Shown: positions 17,121 through 24,880 of the stretch, in pieces
Layout: every line of letters begins with the position of its first letter
Numbering within the stretch: position 1 is the first letter of the stretch
NCBI GenBank assembly: GCA_910578545.1
Contig: CAJTPT010000001.1
Location: 124,001-188,000, forward strand
Reading direction: 5' to 3'
Origin: an uncultured Christensenella sp.
Lineage (GTDB): Bacteria > Bacillota > Clostridia > Christensenellales > Pumilibacteraceae
DNA length: 64,000 nucleotides
Notes under the pieces: model-generated
What the model was told of the DNA's origin: nothing
Databases searched by the model: none
Seen by the model: the letters and a program-made list of their open reading frames with translations, nothing else
Made by a program: the position numbers and the translations under genes

Positions 17121-17386
17121 TAAAACGTTACGTACTTAATGGAATAGACGTCGCCGAAACACAGCTTATCTCCGCATGACAGTCCTATGTACGCGTTGCC
17201 CACGAGGTATATGTCGCCGCAAAGGGTGCGGATCGTTCCGTCAAACAGCGAGATTTCGACCTTGACGCGTTTGCCGATATTGGCGGCAAAGAGCTGTCTC
17301 CACGACCCTACGTTGTTTTCCGCGTTATAATCGGGCAACGGGTCGGGAATGTTGATGTCGGGCGGTCTGCAATTATCGTGATCCAT
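17117..17386 (-). CDS. gerQ: GerQ-like spore coat protein
   Basis: 89 aa. The last 60 residues fit the GerQ core: GSWRQLFAANIGKRVKVEI, then a beta-rich part ending in SIKYVTFY, matching the family's ending VYLDYVTF. In Bacillus, GerQ is a coat protein needed to hold the lytic enzyme CwlJ in the spore. Here it lies 23 bp downstream of the cwlJ-like gene on the same strand, the Bacillus order. The N-terminal extension seen in Bacillus (about 100 aa, Gln-rich) is mostly missing, leaving a Pro-rich start (CRPPDINIPDPLPD). The stop codon lies inside the AATT part of repeat copy 1. Confidence 0.72.
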   Translation of the reverse strand: MDHDNCRPPDINIPDPLPDYNAENNVGSWRQLFAANIGKRVKVEISLFDGTIRTLCGDIYLVGNAYIGLSCGDKLCFGDVYSIKYVTFY

Positions 17387-17409
17387 ATATAATCTCCTTT
17401 AATAAAAAA

Positions 17410-17820
17410 TCAGGTGTTTACGTAGCTACTCGTCGGCGAATAGAAGCAATGGTTGCCTATACGCGTGCGCAAATAGCCGTTATTGTTGGGGAAATTGCTC
17501 CTGCACGTTACCGAGTATGGATTGTAAAACCACAGCGCGTCGGCGGTATCGGACAGCCGACCGCCGTTCATCGCCCACTGCGCGATGTCGTAGTGTATCG
17601 GCTCGGGCGTAAGATTGTAAATGCTCTGCGGTTGGTCGGTGGCGCACTCGAACTGAAGCGGCGCAAAAACGACGTCGCGGATAGTATTGTACCTGCCGTA
17701 CTCGCCTTGTCTTTGCTCGACTCTGTTCATTACGACGGACGCGACGGCGCGCATGCCGTATTCGCCTTCGCCGCCCGCCTCGCATTTAATCAGTCGTGCC
17801 AGAATCTCTAATTCATCCAT
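17410..17820 (-). CDS. cwlJ: CwlJ-like spore cortex-lytic enzyme (Hydrolase_2 domain)
   Basis: 136 aa, close to B. subtilis CwlJ (142 aa). Single SleB/CwlJ catalytic domain: catalytic Glu in LIKCEAGGEGEYGMRAVASVVMNRV (E14), FAPLQFEC, ALWFYNP, and a C-terminal RIGNHCFY. No signal peptide, as in CwlJ and unlike SleB. Degrades the muramic-lactam cortex during germination. Partner gerQ follows. Together they are the best evidence in the window for sporulation. Confidence 0.85.
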   Translation of the reverse strand: MDELEILARLIKCEAGGEGEYGMRAVASVVMNRVEQRQGEYGRYNTIRDVVFAPLQFECATDQPQSIYNLTPEPIHYDIAQWAMNGGRLSDTADALWFYNPYSVTCRSNFPNNNGYLRTRIGNHCFYSPTSSYVNT

Positions 17821-17867
17821 AACAATAATTTTTTATGCAGTAAATAAGCAAGCTGTGTATATATAAG

Positions 17868-17896
17868 TTGATTTTTTTGTCGCTTTGTGATATATT
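17868..17896 (+). promoter_or_regulatory. sigma-A promoter of the channel gene
   Basis: TTGATT (17868-17873), 17-bp spacer, TATATT (17891-17896), 48 bases before the start codon; ribosome site AGGAGAAGGAAG precedes the ATG. Confidence 0.75.
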
Positions 17897-17943
17897 TACC
17901 AACGGTTGATAATATTAAATAACTTTACGAGGAGAAGGAAGAA

Positions 17944-20046
17944 ATGTTTAAAAAGCTCAAACAGAAATTCAGCATACTTCTTGCCAAAAAGCCCGCTACC
18001 GTTGTGCTTTTGGTTATTCTGCTGCTGAATGTAGTGTTCCTCGCAGTGTCGGCGCTAGTCATAAATTCGCTGTCGCTCAGCGGCACCGAGGACATGAACT
18101 TTTGGCAGTCGGTATACTACACGGTCACTATGGTGCTTGACGCCGGCTGTATAGACAACGTGGTTTCCGACATAGGCACGGCCAAAGTCGGACTCGTAAT
18201 CGTGTGCTTGGTAGTAATCATAATCGGCATGGTGCTGTTTACCGGCGCGGTCATCGGTTACTTGACCAACTACATATCCAAGTTTATCGAAAACGCCAAC
18301 GTCGGCACGCACAAGGTAAACCTTTCGGGGCACATGGTAATCCTTAACTGGAACTCGCGCGCGTCCGAGATAGTAAACGACCTTCTTTACAACGACGGCA
18401 AACAGTACGTAGTTATCCTCGTAAATAACGGCAAGGAAGAAATAGAGCGCGAGCTATCGGAGCGACTTTCCGATACTGTTGCGCAAGAGAACGCGCTGGT
18501 CGCCAAGCAAGCTAAAACCAAAAAGGGACTTGCCCGTCTTGCGTACAAAATCAGACACAAGTTTAAAAACAAAATAACGTTTATCGTGCGCGAGGGCGAC
18601 ACCTTTTCCACCAAACAGCTTAACGACATATCGCTCAGTCACGCCAAGTCTATAATCATTCTCGGCAACGATATTAACAATTCGGTATGCCGCTACGACG
18701 TAGAAGCGCGGCAAAACAGCCACTACAAGGGCAACCCGCAAACGATAAAAGCGCTCGTTCAGGTCGCGGAAATCACAGGCGCCGCCTACAGCGACGACAA
18801 CCAAAAGATAGTCGTAGAGGTTGAGGACGACTGGACGTTAGAGCTTGTAAACAAGATTATCGCGCACAAGCAGGTCGAAGGCAAATGCAACATCATACCC
18901 GTCAGCGTCAACCACATCCTCGGCAGACTCTTGTCGCAATTCTCGCTAATGCCCGAGCTTAACCTCGCATACAAAGAGCTGTTCTCGAACAAGGGCATGA
19001 CATTTTACACCAAGCCGTACGACGGCGAAAACAACGAGGACAAATTCACCCGTGAATACCTTGCGACGCACCAGCACGCGCTGCCGCTCTGCATAATGGG
19101 CGGCAACGCATACTTCGCCGCCGAATCCAAAAAGGAAGACCAAAAGCTTACAGAGGTCGGCATGAGCGACTACAAGGTCAAGCTTACGCCCAAATACCGC
19201 ATAGAGCACAAAAACGTAATTATACTCGGTCACAACAGCAAAATCAAGGATATCATGGACGGCTTTGACGCATTCCGCGACGAGTGGAATCCGGGCGACG
19301 GCAGAGAGATAATGAATATCATTATTATCGACGACAAAGCGCACCTCGAGCGCATGGACTACTACAAGACCTACCCTTACGTGTCCAAGGTCGTAGAAGC
19401 GGATATATACGACCGCGATCTAATTTGCAGTACGATAGAAAGCTTTGTGCTTGCCAACGAAACGGACACATCTGTGCTGGTGCTTTCGGACGATACCGTA
19501 TTTAACGAACAGATAGACTCCAACGCGATTGCAAACCTCATTTACGTCAGCGACATCATTCGCAAGATTAGCACGGAAGACCCGGACTTCGACCTCGGCA
19601 AAATCGACGTAATAGTGGAAATACTCAATCCCAAACACTACGACATAGTAAAGAGCTACAGCATAAACAACGTTGTTATAAGCAATCGCTACATAAGCAA
19701 GATGATAACCCAGCTCGGCGAAAAAGACAATCTTTTCGACTTTTACACCGACATACTCGCCTACGACGGCGCGGGCATCGATACATACAAAAGCAAAGAG
19801 GTTTACGTCAAAAAGGTCAGCCGCTACTTTGCCGAGCTTCCCGCGCCCACCACTGCGGGCGAACTTATCAGAGCGGTGTACTACGCCTCGGCAGGTCCCG
19901 ACGTACCGCAAAGCGAACGTAACCACACTATCGCGCTCGGCTACGTTCGGCACGACGGCAAAATGGTTATGTTCTCGGGCAACCTATCCAAAATCAAAGT
20001 CGAACTCACCGACAAAGACAAAATCATCATGTACAGCGCACACTAG
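17944..20046 (+). CDS. CASTOR/POLLUX-like ion channel with RCK/TrkA-N domains
   Basis: 700 aa. N-terminal two-helix pore module: TM1 at 19-42, a pore-loop region at about 52-68 (WQSVYYTVTMVLDAGC), TM2 at 82-110, then cytosolic tandem Rossmann/RCK domains (about 125-330, HMVILNWNSRASEIVNDLL; and about 410-600, KNVIILGHNSKIKDIMDGF). This order is that of plant nuclear channels CASTOR/POLLUX and their bacterial relatives. The K+ filter TVGYG is absent (VTMVLDAG), so ion selectivity is open. Single gene with its own promoter and terminator. Confidence 0.8.
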   Translation: MFKKLKQKFSILLAKKPATVVLLVILLLNVVFLAVSALVINSLSLSGTEDMNFWQSVYYTVTMVLDAGCIDNVVSDIGTAKVGLVIVCLVVIIIGMVLFTGAVIGYLTNYISKFIENANVGTHKVNLSGHMVILNWNSRASEIVNDLLYNDGKQYVVILVNNGKEEIERELSERLSDTVAQENALVAKQAKTKKGLARLAYKIRHKFKNKITFIVREGDTFSTKQLNDISLSHAKSIIILGNDINNSVCRYDVEARQNSHYKGNPQTIKALVQVAEITGAAYSDDNQKIVVEVEDDWTLELVNKIIAHKQVEGKCNIIPVSVNHILGRLLSQFSLMPELNLAYKELFSNKGMTFYTKPYDGENNEDKFTREYLATHQHALPLCIMGGNAYFAAESKKEDQKLTEVGMSDYKVKLTPKYRIEHKNVIILGHNSKIKDIMDGFDAFRDEWNPGDGREIMNIIIIDDKAHLERMDYYKTYPYVSKVVEADIYDRDLICSTIESFVLANETDTSVLVLSDDTVFNEQIDSNAIANLIYVSDIIRKISTEDPDFDLGKIDVIVEILNPKHYDIVKSYSINNVVISNRYISKMITQLGEKDNLFDFYTDILAYDGAGIDTYKSKEVYVKKVSRYFAELPAPTTAGELIRAVYYASAGPDVPQSERNHTIALGYVRHDGKMVMFSGNLSKIKVELTDKDKIIMYSAH

Positions 20047-20069
20047 CCTATTAAACTCAAACGCCAAAA

Positions 20070-20101
20070 AAATCTCTCGAACGTTTTGTTCGAGAGATTT
20101 T
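20070..20101. terminator. bidirectional intrinsic terminator
   Basis: AAATCTCTCGAAC-GTTTT-GTTCGAGAGATTT with flanking A-run and T-run; serves the channel gene (+) and the HTH gene (-) that converge here. Confidence 0.85.
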
Positions 20102-20125
20102 GATTTTACCGAATAATTTATTGGA

Positions 20126-20335
20126 TTAGTAATCGGTTAAGCCCAACAGATAATCTGAGGTTACGTTTAATTCCTTGCAAATGGCAATAAGTACGTCCAA
20201 AGACGGCTCACGCTTACCCGTGCAATAATTGTTGATTATTGTTTGGGACATAAAAATCTTTTTCGCAAGCGCTTTTTGCGACATATTATTTTCTTTTAAC
20301 GCTTCCGTTAAGCGGTCTTTGAATTTATTATTCAT
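20126..20335 (-). CDS. small XRE-family repressor-like protein
   Basis: 69 aa, one cro/CI domain: DRLTEALKENNMSQKALAKKIFMSQ, recognition part QTIINNYCTGKREPS, end LNVTSDYLLGLTDY. Two possible starts: ATG at 20335 (chosen, MNNKFKDRL) and ATG at 20362, which lies inside the leftmost operator; neither has a clear ribosome site. Divergent from the HTH gene at 20439, with three palindromic operators between them. Probable autorepressor (inferred from operator placement). Confidence 0.8.
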   Translation of the reverse strand: MNNKFKDRLTEALKENNMSQKALAKKIFMSQTIINNYCTGKREPSLDVLIAICKELNVTSDYLLGLTDY

Positions 20336-20346
20336 TATATTTATAA

Positions 20347-20363
20347 TATGGCTTTTAGCCATA
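20347..20363. promoter_or_regulatory. operator O1, perfect 17-bp palindrome
   Basis: TATGGCT-TTT-AGCCATA, seven-base arms without mismatch, at the start of the minus-strand HTH gene. Confidence 0.75.
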
Positions 20364-20369
20364 ATTTTC

Positions 20370-20398
20370 TTGACATACGGCTATTAGCCATATATAAT
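20370..20398 (+). promoter_or_regulatory. consensus sigma-A promoter of the plus-strand HTH gene
   Basis: TTGACA (20370-20375), 17-bp spacer, TATAAT (20393-20398): exact consensus at both boxes. Its whole spacer is operator O2. Confidence 0.9.
20376..20392. promoter_or_regulatory. operator O2, fills the promoter spacer
   Basis: TACGGCT-ATT-AGCCATA, one arm mismatch against the 17-bp palindrome of O1. A protein bound here would block RNA polymerase. Confidence 0.75.
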
Positions 20399-20401
20399 AA
20401 A

Positions 20402-20418
20402 TATGGCTAATAGCCGTA
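20402..20418. promoter_or_regulatory. operator O3, at the transcription start
   Basis: TATGGCT-AAT-AGCCGTA, one arm mismatch; centred 26 bp from O2, just after the -10 box of the plus-strand promoter. Confidence 0.75.
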
Positions 20419-20438
20419 TATTTTAACTAAAAACCACA

Positions 20439-20651
20439 ATGATACGAAGAATCAAAACAAATATTATAGATATAGTCTTTATAAAAGAGTATATAAAAAA
20501 CGAAAAATTAACTCAAAAAGAATTTTGCAAAAAATGCAAAATCAGCACATCTACATTATATAGATTGTTGCATGGTAATGATTTCTCTTTTTACATGCTA
20601 TATAAAATAGCAAAAGGGATTAATATTCCATTAAATATATTATTGTTATAA
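20439..20651 (+). CDS. small HTH (Cro-like) protein
   Basis: 70 aa, basic, with one HTH: YIKNEKLTQKEFCKKCKIS followed by TSTLYRLLHGNDFSFYMLYKIAKGINIP, the XRE pattern. Very AT-rich, unlike chromosomal neighbours. Driven by the consensus promoter at 20370-20398, with the operators between it and the opposing HTH gene. No ribosome site is visible before the ATG. In layout it takes the cro position of a phage-type switch. Confidence 0.7.
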   Translation: MIRRIKTNIIDIVFIKEYIKNEKLTQKEFCKKCKISTSTLYRLLHGNDFSFYMLYKIAKGINIPLNILLL

Positions 20652-20682
20652 AGTAAAATTAGCTTAAAAAATTGTACAAGAA

Positions 20683-20712
20683 AAAACACGACATTAAGTC
20701 GTGTTATTGTTT
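20683..20712 (+). terminator. intrinsic terminator after the Cro-like gene
   Basis: AACACGAC-ATTAA-GTCGTGTT followed by ATTGTTTT. Confidence 0.8.
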
Positions 20713-20730
20713 TAATGCCGCCTATCCACG

Positions 20731-20811
20731 TCAATTATGATATGGCTTTGTTTGCGACATATTATTTTCTTTTAACACTTCGGTTAATCTGTCTTTGAAT
20801 TTATTATTCAT
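20731..20811 (-). pseudogene. truncated duplicate of the XRE repressor start
   Basis: The 76 bases 20756-20831 repeat 20281-20356 with only about five differences, covering the repressor's first 20 codons, its upstream region and one half of operator O1. The copy encodes MNNKFKDRLTEVLKENNMSQ and then runs into unrelated sequence and a stop after six more codons. It is a remnant of the repressor gene left by a duplication or by insertion/excision of an element between the copies. Confidence 0.75.
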
Positions 20812-20832
20812 TATATTTATAATATGGCTTTA

Positions 20833-21147
20833 CTATCCCCGCCACTGGTAAACGGCTAAATCGACCTTGCCGTCTTTTACCTGCACGCCCTCGGCTTCCA
20901 ATAATTTTTTTTGCGCGTCCACGCCGCCGAAAGCAAAGTCGGGTGCGAGTGCGCCGCTTGCGTTTACCACTCTGTGGCAGGGCACCACACCGGGCGTAGG
21001 GTTTACGTGCAGAGCGTTGCCGACTGCACGCGCCGCACCGCGGTGACCAGACATAAGCGCGATTTGAGCGTACGTTGCCACCGTGCCCTCGGGCACGGAC
21101 TTTACCGCTTCATATACGTCAATGCAAAAACGACTATTTGGATTCAA
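20833..21147 (-). CDS. MGMT-family protein, DNA-binding/active-site domain only
   Basis: 104 aa. Only the C-terminal domain of O6-alkylguanine-DNA alkyltransferases: wing-helix with GTVATYAQIALMSGHRGAARAVGNAL (includes the base-flipping Arg) and PCHRVV with the alkyl-acceptor Cys57. The usual N-terminal domain (about 60-80 aa) is absent, as in alkyltransferase-like (ATL) proteins; but ATLs have Trp or Ala in place of Cys, so this one could still be active. Last gene of the long minus-strand run that begins with metG. Confidence 0.85.
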   Translation of the reverse strand: MNPNSRFCIDVYEAVKSVPEGTVATYAQIALMSGHRGAARAVGNALHVNPTPGVVPCHRVVNASGALAPDFAFGGVDAQKKLLEAEGVQVKDGKVDLAVYQWRG

Positions 21148-21150
21148 GAC

Positions 21151-22008
21151 TCACCTCGCGCCGCGCATGAGCGCAGGGTCGATCAATATCTTGCCCTTGG
21201 ACGTCTTATCGTCGCGGATTATCTCGCCTACCGCAGGCGCTTTTATAACGCCCTTGGCGGGATTTTTTATGCTGTCGATTTCGCCGCGCAATACCGCATA
21301 GACCTCTGACTTTTCAAAAGCGAGGTCGGTGCTTTGCATAACGCAGTCGACAAGCTTTAGGTTTTTGCAATAGCAAAGCGGCTGAGTGCCGATTATGGTG
21401 CAGTTGATAAAAGTCAGGTTGGCGCTATACCAGCCGAGGTACTCGCCTATTACGACGCTGTTTTCCACAGTAACGTTTTTGCTGTGCCAAAACGCGTCCT
21501 TGGTGTCCAGCTTGCTGTCGAGTATCGTTGCATTTTTAACGTACTGGAAGGAATACTTGCCCTTAAAGTCGAGCCGTCGCGCCGCTATGTTTTGCGCGCG
21601 CATCATAAAGTATTCGCCCACAGCCTTACTGTCGGTAATTCTTATTCCAACGGTGTTCCAACCGAATTCGGGCGACTTGATATCACAGTCGCGCATGACG
21701 GTGTTTTTGCACTCTCTTAACGCTTTAATGCCGTGAAGCTCGGACTTGACAATCTCGACGTTTTGAGTGTACCACAGCGCGGCGCGGCAATTTTCGGTCA
21801 TAATGCAGTTGTTGAGATAAACGCCGTTATTGTGCCATAGCGGATATCTCAGGTCGAACAGCGTATTGCTCGCTTCGACTATACCGCATTCCTTTAGCGC
21901 GCTCTCGCCGTCGGCGGGGCCTTGGAACTTGCAGTTATCCAGCACGACGCGGTCGATGCCGTACAGCGCTCGCTCTTCGTCCATTACTTTATTTTCGACT
22001 TTAGTCAT
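21151..22008 (-). CDS. DUF3737 family beta-helix protein
   Basis: 285 aa made of short repeating strands (LDNCKFQGPADGE, LYLNNCIMTENCRAAL type; VTVENSVVIGEYLGWYSANLTFINC) with a turn every 20-25 residues, the right-handed parallel beta-helix of DUF3737. This family is common in gut Firmicutes and Bacteroidetes and has no known activity. No signal peptide. It ends 3 bp before the MGMT gene and starts 8 bp after the PH protein gene. Confidence 0.85.
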   Translation of the reverse strand: MTKVENKVMDEERALYGIDRVVLDNCKFQGPADGESALKECGIVEASNTLFDLRYPLWHNNGVYLNNCIMTENCRAALWYTQNVEIVKSELHGIKALRECKNTVMRDCDIKSPEFGWNTVGIRITDSKAVGEYFMMRAQNIAARRLDFKGKYSFQYVKNATILDSKLDTKDAFWHSKNVTVENSVVIGEYLGWYSANLTFINCTIIGTQPLCYCKNLKLVDCVMQSTDLAFEKSEVYAVLRGEIDSIKNPAKGVIKAPAVGEIIRDDKTSKGKILIDPALMRGAR

Positions 22009-22016
22009 TTGTTTTT

Positions 22017-22469
22017 TTATTCCTGTTTTAAAAAATCAATAAGCGGCTGTGCGTCGAAAAGATGTTTCAGCTTATAGCTTTTTGTTTTGCCGCCCGATTT
22101 GACGGTGATTTTAATAGTTCCCGTAGCAAGGCTTTTTTCGTAAAACGCACGGGAATACTTGACCGACGTAATATCAGCTAATGCGACTGTCGTACGTTTA
22201 TCCACCCCGCGTTTTTTGATTACGATACGATCGGCGTACACGTTGTAGGAATACTCGTCGCCAAGCGCCGCGAGTATGGATATCACGCCAAAAAACAGCG
22301 TCATCGCTGCAAAAATCAGTCCGAGCACCCAATTAACAAACGCCAGGCAAGCAAGCCCGCCCGCCACCAAAACACTCGCGCCGACGCGAACCATAATCAT
22401 TCCGCGTCGGTACGCCTTGTAGTTCATAATATATTGAAATTCTATTTTGTCTTTTGCGTTCTCCGCCAT
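22017..22469 (-). CDS. PH-domain (YcxB-like) membrane protein
   Basis: 150 aa. Two membrane helices (about 25-45 and 48-68) with a C-terminal PH-like beta domain (YSYNVYADRIVIKKRGVDKRTTVALADITSVKYSRAF...). Members are found in many Firmicutes without a known role. Lies between the CaCA antiporter and DUF3737, with short gaps, in the metG-led run. Confidence 0.7.
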   Translation of the reverse strand: MAENAKDKIEFQYIMNYKAYRRGMIMVRVGASVLVAGGLACLAFVNWVLGLIFAAMTLFFGVISILAALGDEYSYNVYADRIVIKKRGVDKRTTVALADITSVKYSRAFYEKSLATGTIKITVKSGGKTKSYKLKHLFDAQPLIDFLKQE

Positions 22470-22481
22470 TTTTCCCCCGAA

Positions 22482-23489
22482 TTAAATGATACCGGTAGAT
22501 ATCAACAAGAAGATTATATACAGCACGGGCAGGCACACGTTGATTGTGTAAACGGCGATTGTTGCCGCCACGTTGCGTTTACCTATGCCCTTGAATTTGT
22601 TTTGCACAAACATCATTCCGATTGTGATGACCGTTGCGATAACTCCGAGAATGAGCAGCCATTGCGACTCGGTATTTCTCATATAGATTTGCGAGCTGTT
22701 GGGCATAAACGAGAACACGTCCGCAACAAACAGTATTGCAAAGTTAAACACGTTTGACCCTATAATATTGCCGGCCGCCGCATTGTAGTTGCCGCGGAAG
22801 CAAAGCGTACCCGACGAGATAAGCTCGGGCAAGCTTGTGGCAATGCCGAGGAACAGCGCGCCCGCAAACGTTGCACCCATGCCGAGCATTTCCGCCACCA
22901 TGTCGGTAAGATATGTCATGGCAATCGACGCGCCGATAAGAACGACGGCGCAAATGGCAAACCGTATAACCGCCTGCTTAAGCGTCATATCGTCATCTTT
23001 GCCGTCGTTGTCCGCTTCCGCCGTCTTGGGCATCTTGCTCACAAACAGAATGTACAGCAGTAGAATCGCGGGCGACGCGACCGAAAACCATGTAAACTGC
23101 ATGTACTCGGTCAAATACAGTCCGAGCGCCACAATCGCATACATTCCGCAGCATGCCGAAAGCGCAACATAGTAAAAGGGGTTAAACTTTTTTGTCTTTA
23201 ATCCTCGGCCGAATATCAAAATCAAAATGCCGAAAAACGCGAGGTTAATCAGGTCGGAGCCCAATATATTGCCGATTATCATTTCGTTTTCTTTAACGAT
23301 CCACACCGCGGTAAGCGAGGTGAAAAGCTCGGGCAAGCTCGTAACGGCGGCAAGAAGAACGCCGCCTATAAACGCGCCCGAAATGTTGCTTTTGGCGTCC
23401 ATGATGTCGACGTACTTTCCAAGCTTCATGGAAAGCACGACGATTATCGCGACCATTGCAATATATCCAATATAAACCAACCAGTCCAT
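22482..23489 (-). CDS. CaCA-family calcium/sodium antiporter (YrbG-like)
   Basis: 335 aa, ten predicted membrane helices in two similar halves, each with the alpha-repeat motif: GGVLLAAVTSLPELFTSL near 40-57 and GALFLGIATSLPELISSG near 210-227, the second followed by AAAGNIIGSNVFNFAIL. These repeats carry the acidic ion ligands of the CaCA superfamily. Exports Ca2+ in exchange for Na+ or H+. One base upstream of the radical SAM gene's stop, so tightly packed. Confidence 0.92.
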   Translation of the reverse strand: MDWLVYIGYIAMVAIIVVLSMKLGKYVDIMDAKSNISGAFIGGVLLAAVTSLPELFTSLTAVWIVKENEMIIGNILGSDLINLAFFGILILIFGRGLKTKKFNPFYYVALSACCGMYAIVALGLYLTEYMQFTWFSVASPAILLLYILFVSKMPKTAEADNDGKDDDMTLKQAVIRFAICAVVLIGASIAMTYLTDMVAEMLGMGATFAGALFLGIATSLPELISSGTLCFRGNYNAAAGNIIGSNVFNFAILFVADVFSFMPNSSQIYMRNTESQWLLILGVIATVITIGMMFVQNKFKGIGKRNVAATIAVYTINVCLPVLYIIFLLISTGII

Positions 23490-24110
23490 TTAAACTCCCT
23501 TCCTATTATTATAGTTATCCGCGACGTATTGCCTTACTCTTAACGGAATGCCGAGCTTATCGCACAGCGCCTTGCATTCCGCAACGTCACTGTCGCCTAT
23601 CACGTCCACTACGGTAAAGACCACGTTAAGCCCCTGCCGCTTACATGATAGCGCAAAAGCAACTACCTCGTCAAATGCTTTCGGTCCGAAAACGGAATTT
23701 GTTATGCGCAAATACTTTTCCGCAGTATGATTGTTGAGCGAAACCGATATTACGTCAAAGTCACGCAATTCCGCCGATATATCCCGTCCCGCAGCAGCCG
23801 AACCGAGTCCGTTGGTGTTTAGTCTAAGCTTGTACCCGAGTTTTTTCAGCTCGCGAGCGGTAGAAGTAAGCACAGTCAGGTTTTCGGTCGGCTCGCCGTA
23901 GCCGCAATACACGACCTCGGAAAACTCGCCGTTTAGCGCCTTTACCGCAGTCAACACCTCGTCAACCGTCGGTTCCCTGTCCAACCACAACGGCACGCCG
24001 CACACGCCGTCGCCCGTATTGCGTATACAAAACGAGCACGCGTTTTGGCACCTGTTGGTGATATTAAGATACGCCTTTCCGTCCAAAAGGTATGCGTAAT
24101 TATTAGCCAT
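23490..24110 (-). CDS. TatD-associated radical SAM protein
   Basis: 206 aa. Short radical SAM protein with the cluster motif CQNACSFC near 22-29 (C-x3-C-x2-C), then YCGYGEPTE (GGEP-type motif) and LRLNTNGLG. This is the family always found beside TatD (tatD-linked rSAM); its substrate is unknown. Start at 24110 overlaps the tatD stop by one base (TAATG). A longer frame to 24467 overlaps tatD and is rejected. Confidence 0.9.
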   Translation of the reverse strand: MANNYAYLLDGKAYLNITNRCQNACSFCIRNTGDGVCGVPLWLDREPTVDEVLTAVKALNGEFSEVVYCGYGEPTENLTVLTSTARELKKLGYKLRLNTNGLGSAAAGRDISAELRDFDVISVSLNNHTAEKYLRITNSVFGPKAFDEVVAFALSCKRQGLNVVFTVVDVIGDSDVAECKALCDKLGIPLRVRQYVADNYNNRKGV

Positions 24111-24880
24111 TACTTTATTCCGTATATCCGTTTTGCGTTTTCGCCTGTGACCCGCTCTATCTCGTCGACCGAAACGTTTTTCAATTCGGCAAGCTTTTGC
24201 GCGACGTACTTGACGTTTGCAGGGCGATTGATTTGACCGCGAAGTGCCGACGGCGTAAGGTACGGGCTGTCCGTTTCTATCATAAGCCTTTCCATAGGTA
24301 CCGCCTCGACCGCACGCCGCAGATTGACGGCGTTGCGATAAGTGACGGTGCCCGAAAAGGAAACGTAAAACCCTTTTTTTACAAACTGCTCGGCAAGCTC
24401 GCGCGAGCCCGAAAAGCAGTGAAGCACCGCGCCCTCGGGGAAGTCGCGCGTCTTTATAAACTCGCAAAACTCGCCGAAGCCGTCGCGTATGTGGTACATA
24501 GTGGGAAGCTTAATCTGCCGCGCCAGGTCGTACTGAGCGCACATCGCCTTAAACTGCAACGGCCTGTCCGCACCCTCGAAGTGAAAATCCAACCCGATCT
24601 CGCCGATAGCCACAACCTTTTTGTGCTTTGCAAGCTCGGCAAGAACTTCCAAGTTTTCTTTAGTGACGGTATCGGCGTCGTAGGGGTGAACGCCCACCGT
24701 AGCGTACACGCGCTCGTGCTTGTCGGCAAGGGCGACGCACGTATGAGAGGTCGGCATGTCGCACCCCGCACAAACAATATATTCGAGATTGTCGCTATCC
24801 ATGCGCGAAACTATACTTTCCGCTCCGCCCTCGGCGTCGAACTTCTCGTCATAGATATGCGCATGTGAATCGATCAGCAT
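24110..24880 (-). CDS. tatD: TatD-family metal-dependent DNase
   Basis: 256 aa, family length. Amidohydrolase-type metal ligands: DSHAHIYD at the start, GEIGLDFHF (Glu), YHIRDG (His), LHCFSGS (His) and ETDSPYLTP (Asp). TatD acts as a 3'-5' exonuclease in DNA quality control. Its start overlaps the end of metG by 7 bases, as in B. subtilis where tatD (yabD) follows metS. Confidence 0.95.
   Translation of the reverse strand: MLIDSHAHIYDEKFDAEGGAESIVSRMDSDNLEYIVCAGCDMPTSHTCVALADKHERVYATVGVHPYDADTVTKENLEVLAELAKHKKVVAIGEIGLDFHFEGADRPLQFKAMCAQYDLARQIKLPTMYHIRDGFGEFCEFIKTRDFPEGAVLHCFSGSRELAEQFVKKGFYVSFSGTVTYRNAVNLRRAVEAVPMERLMIETDSPYLTPSALRGQINRPANVKYVAQKLAELKNVSVDEIERVTGENAKRIYGIK

Noticed and set aside
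24111..24467. N-terminal extension of the radical SAM protein
   Set aside because: Reads through tatD in another frame; the true start overlaps the tatD stop at 24110.
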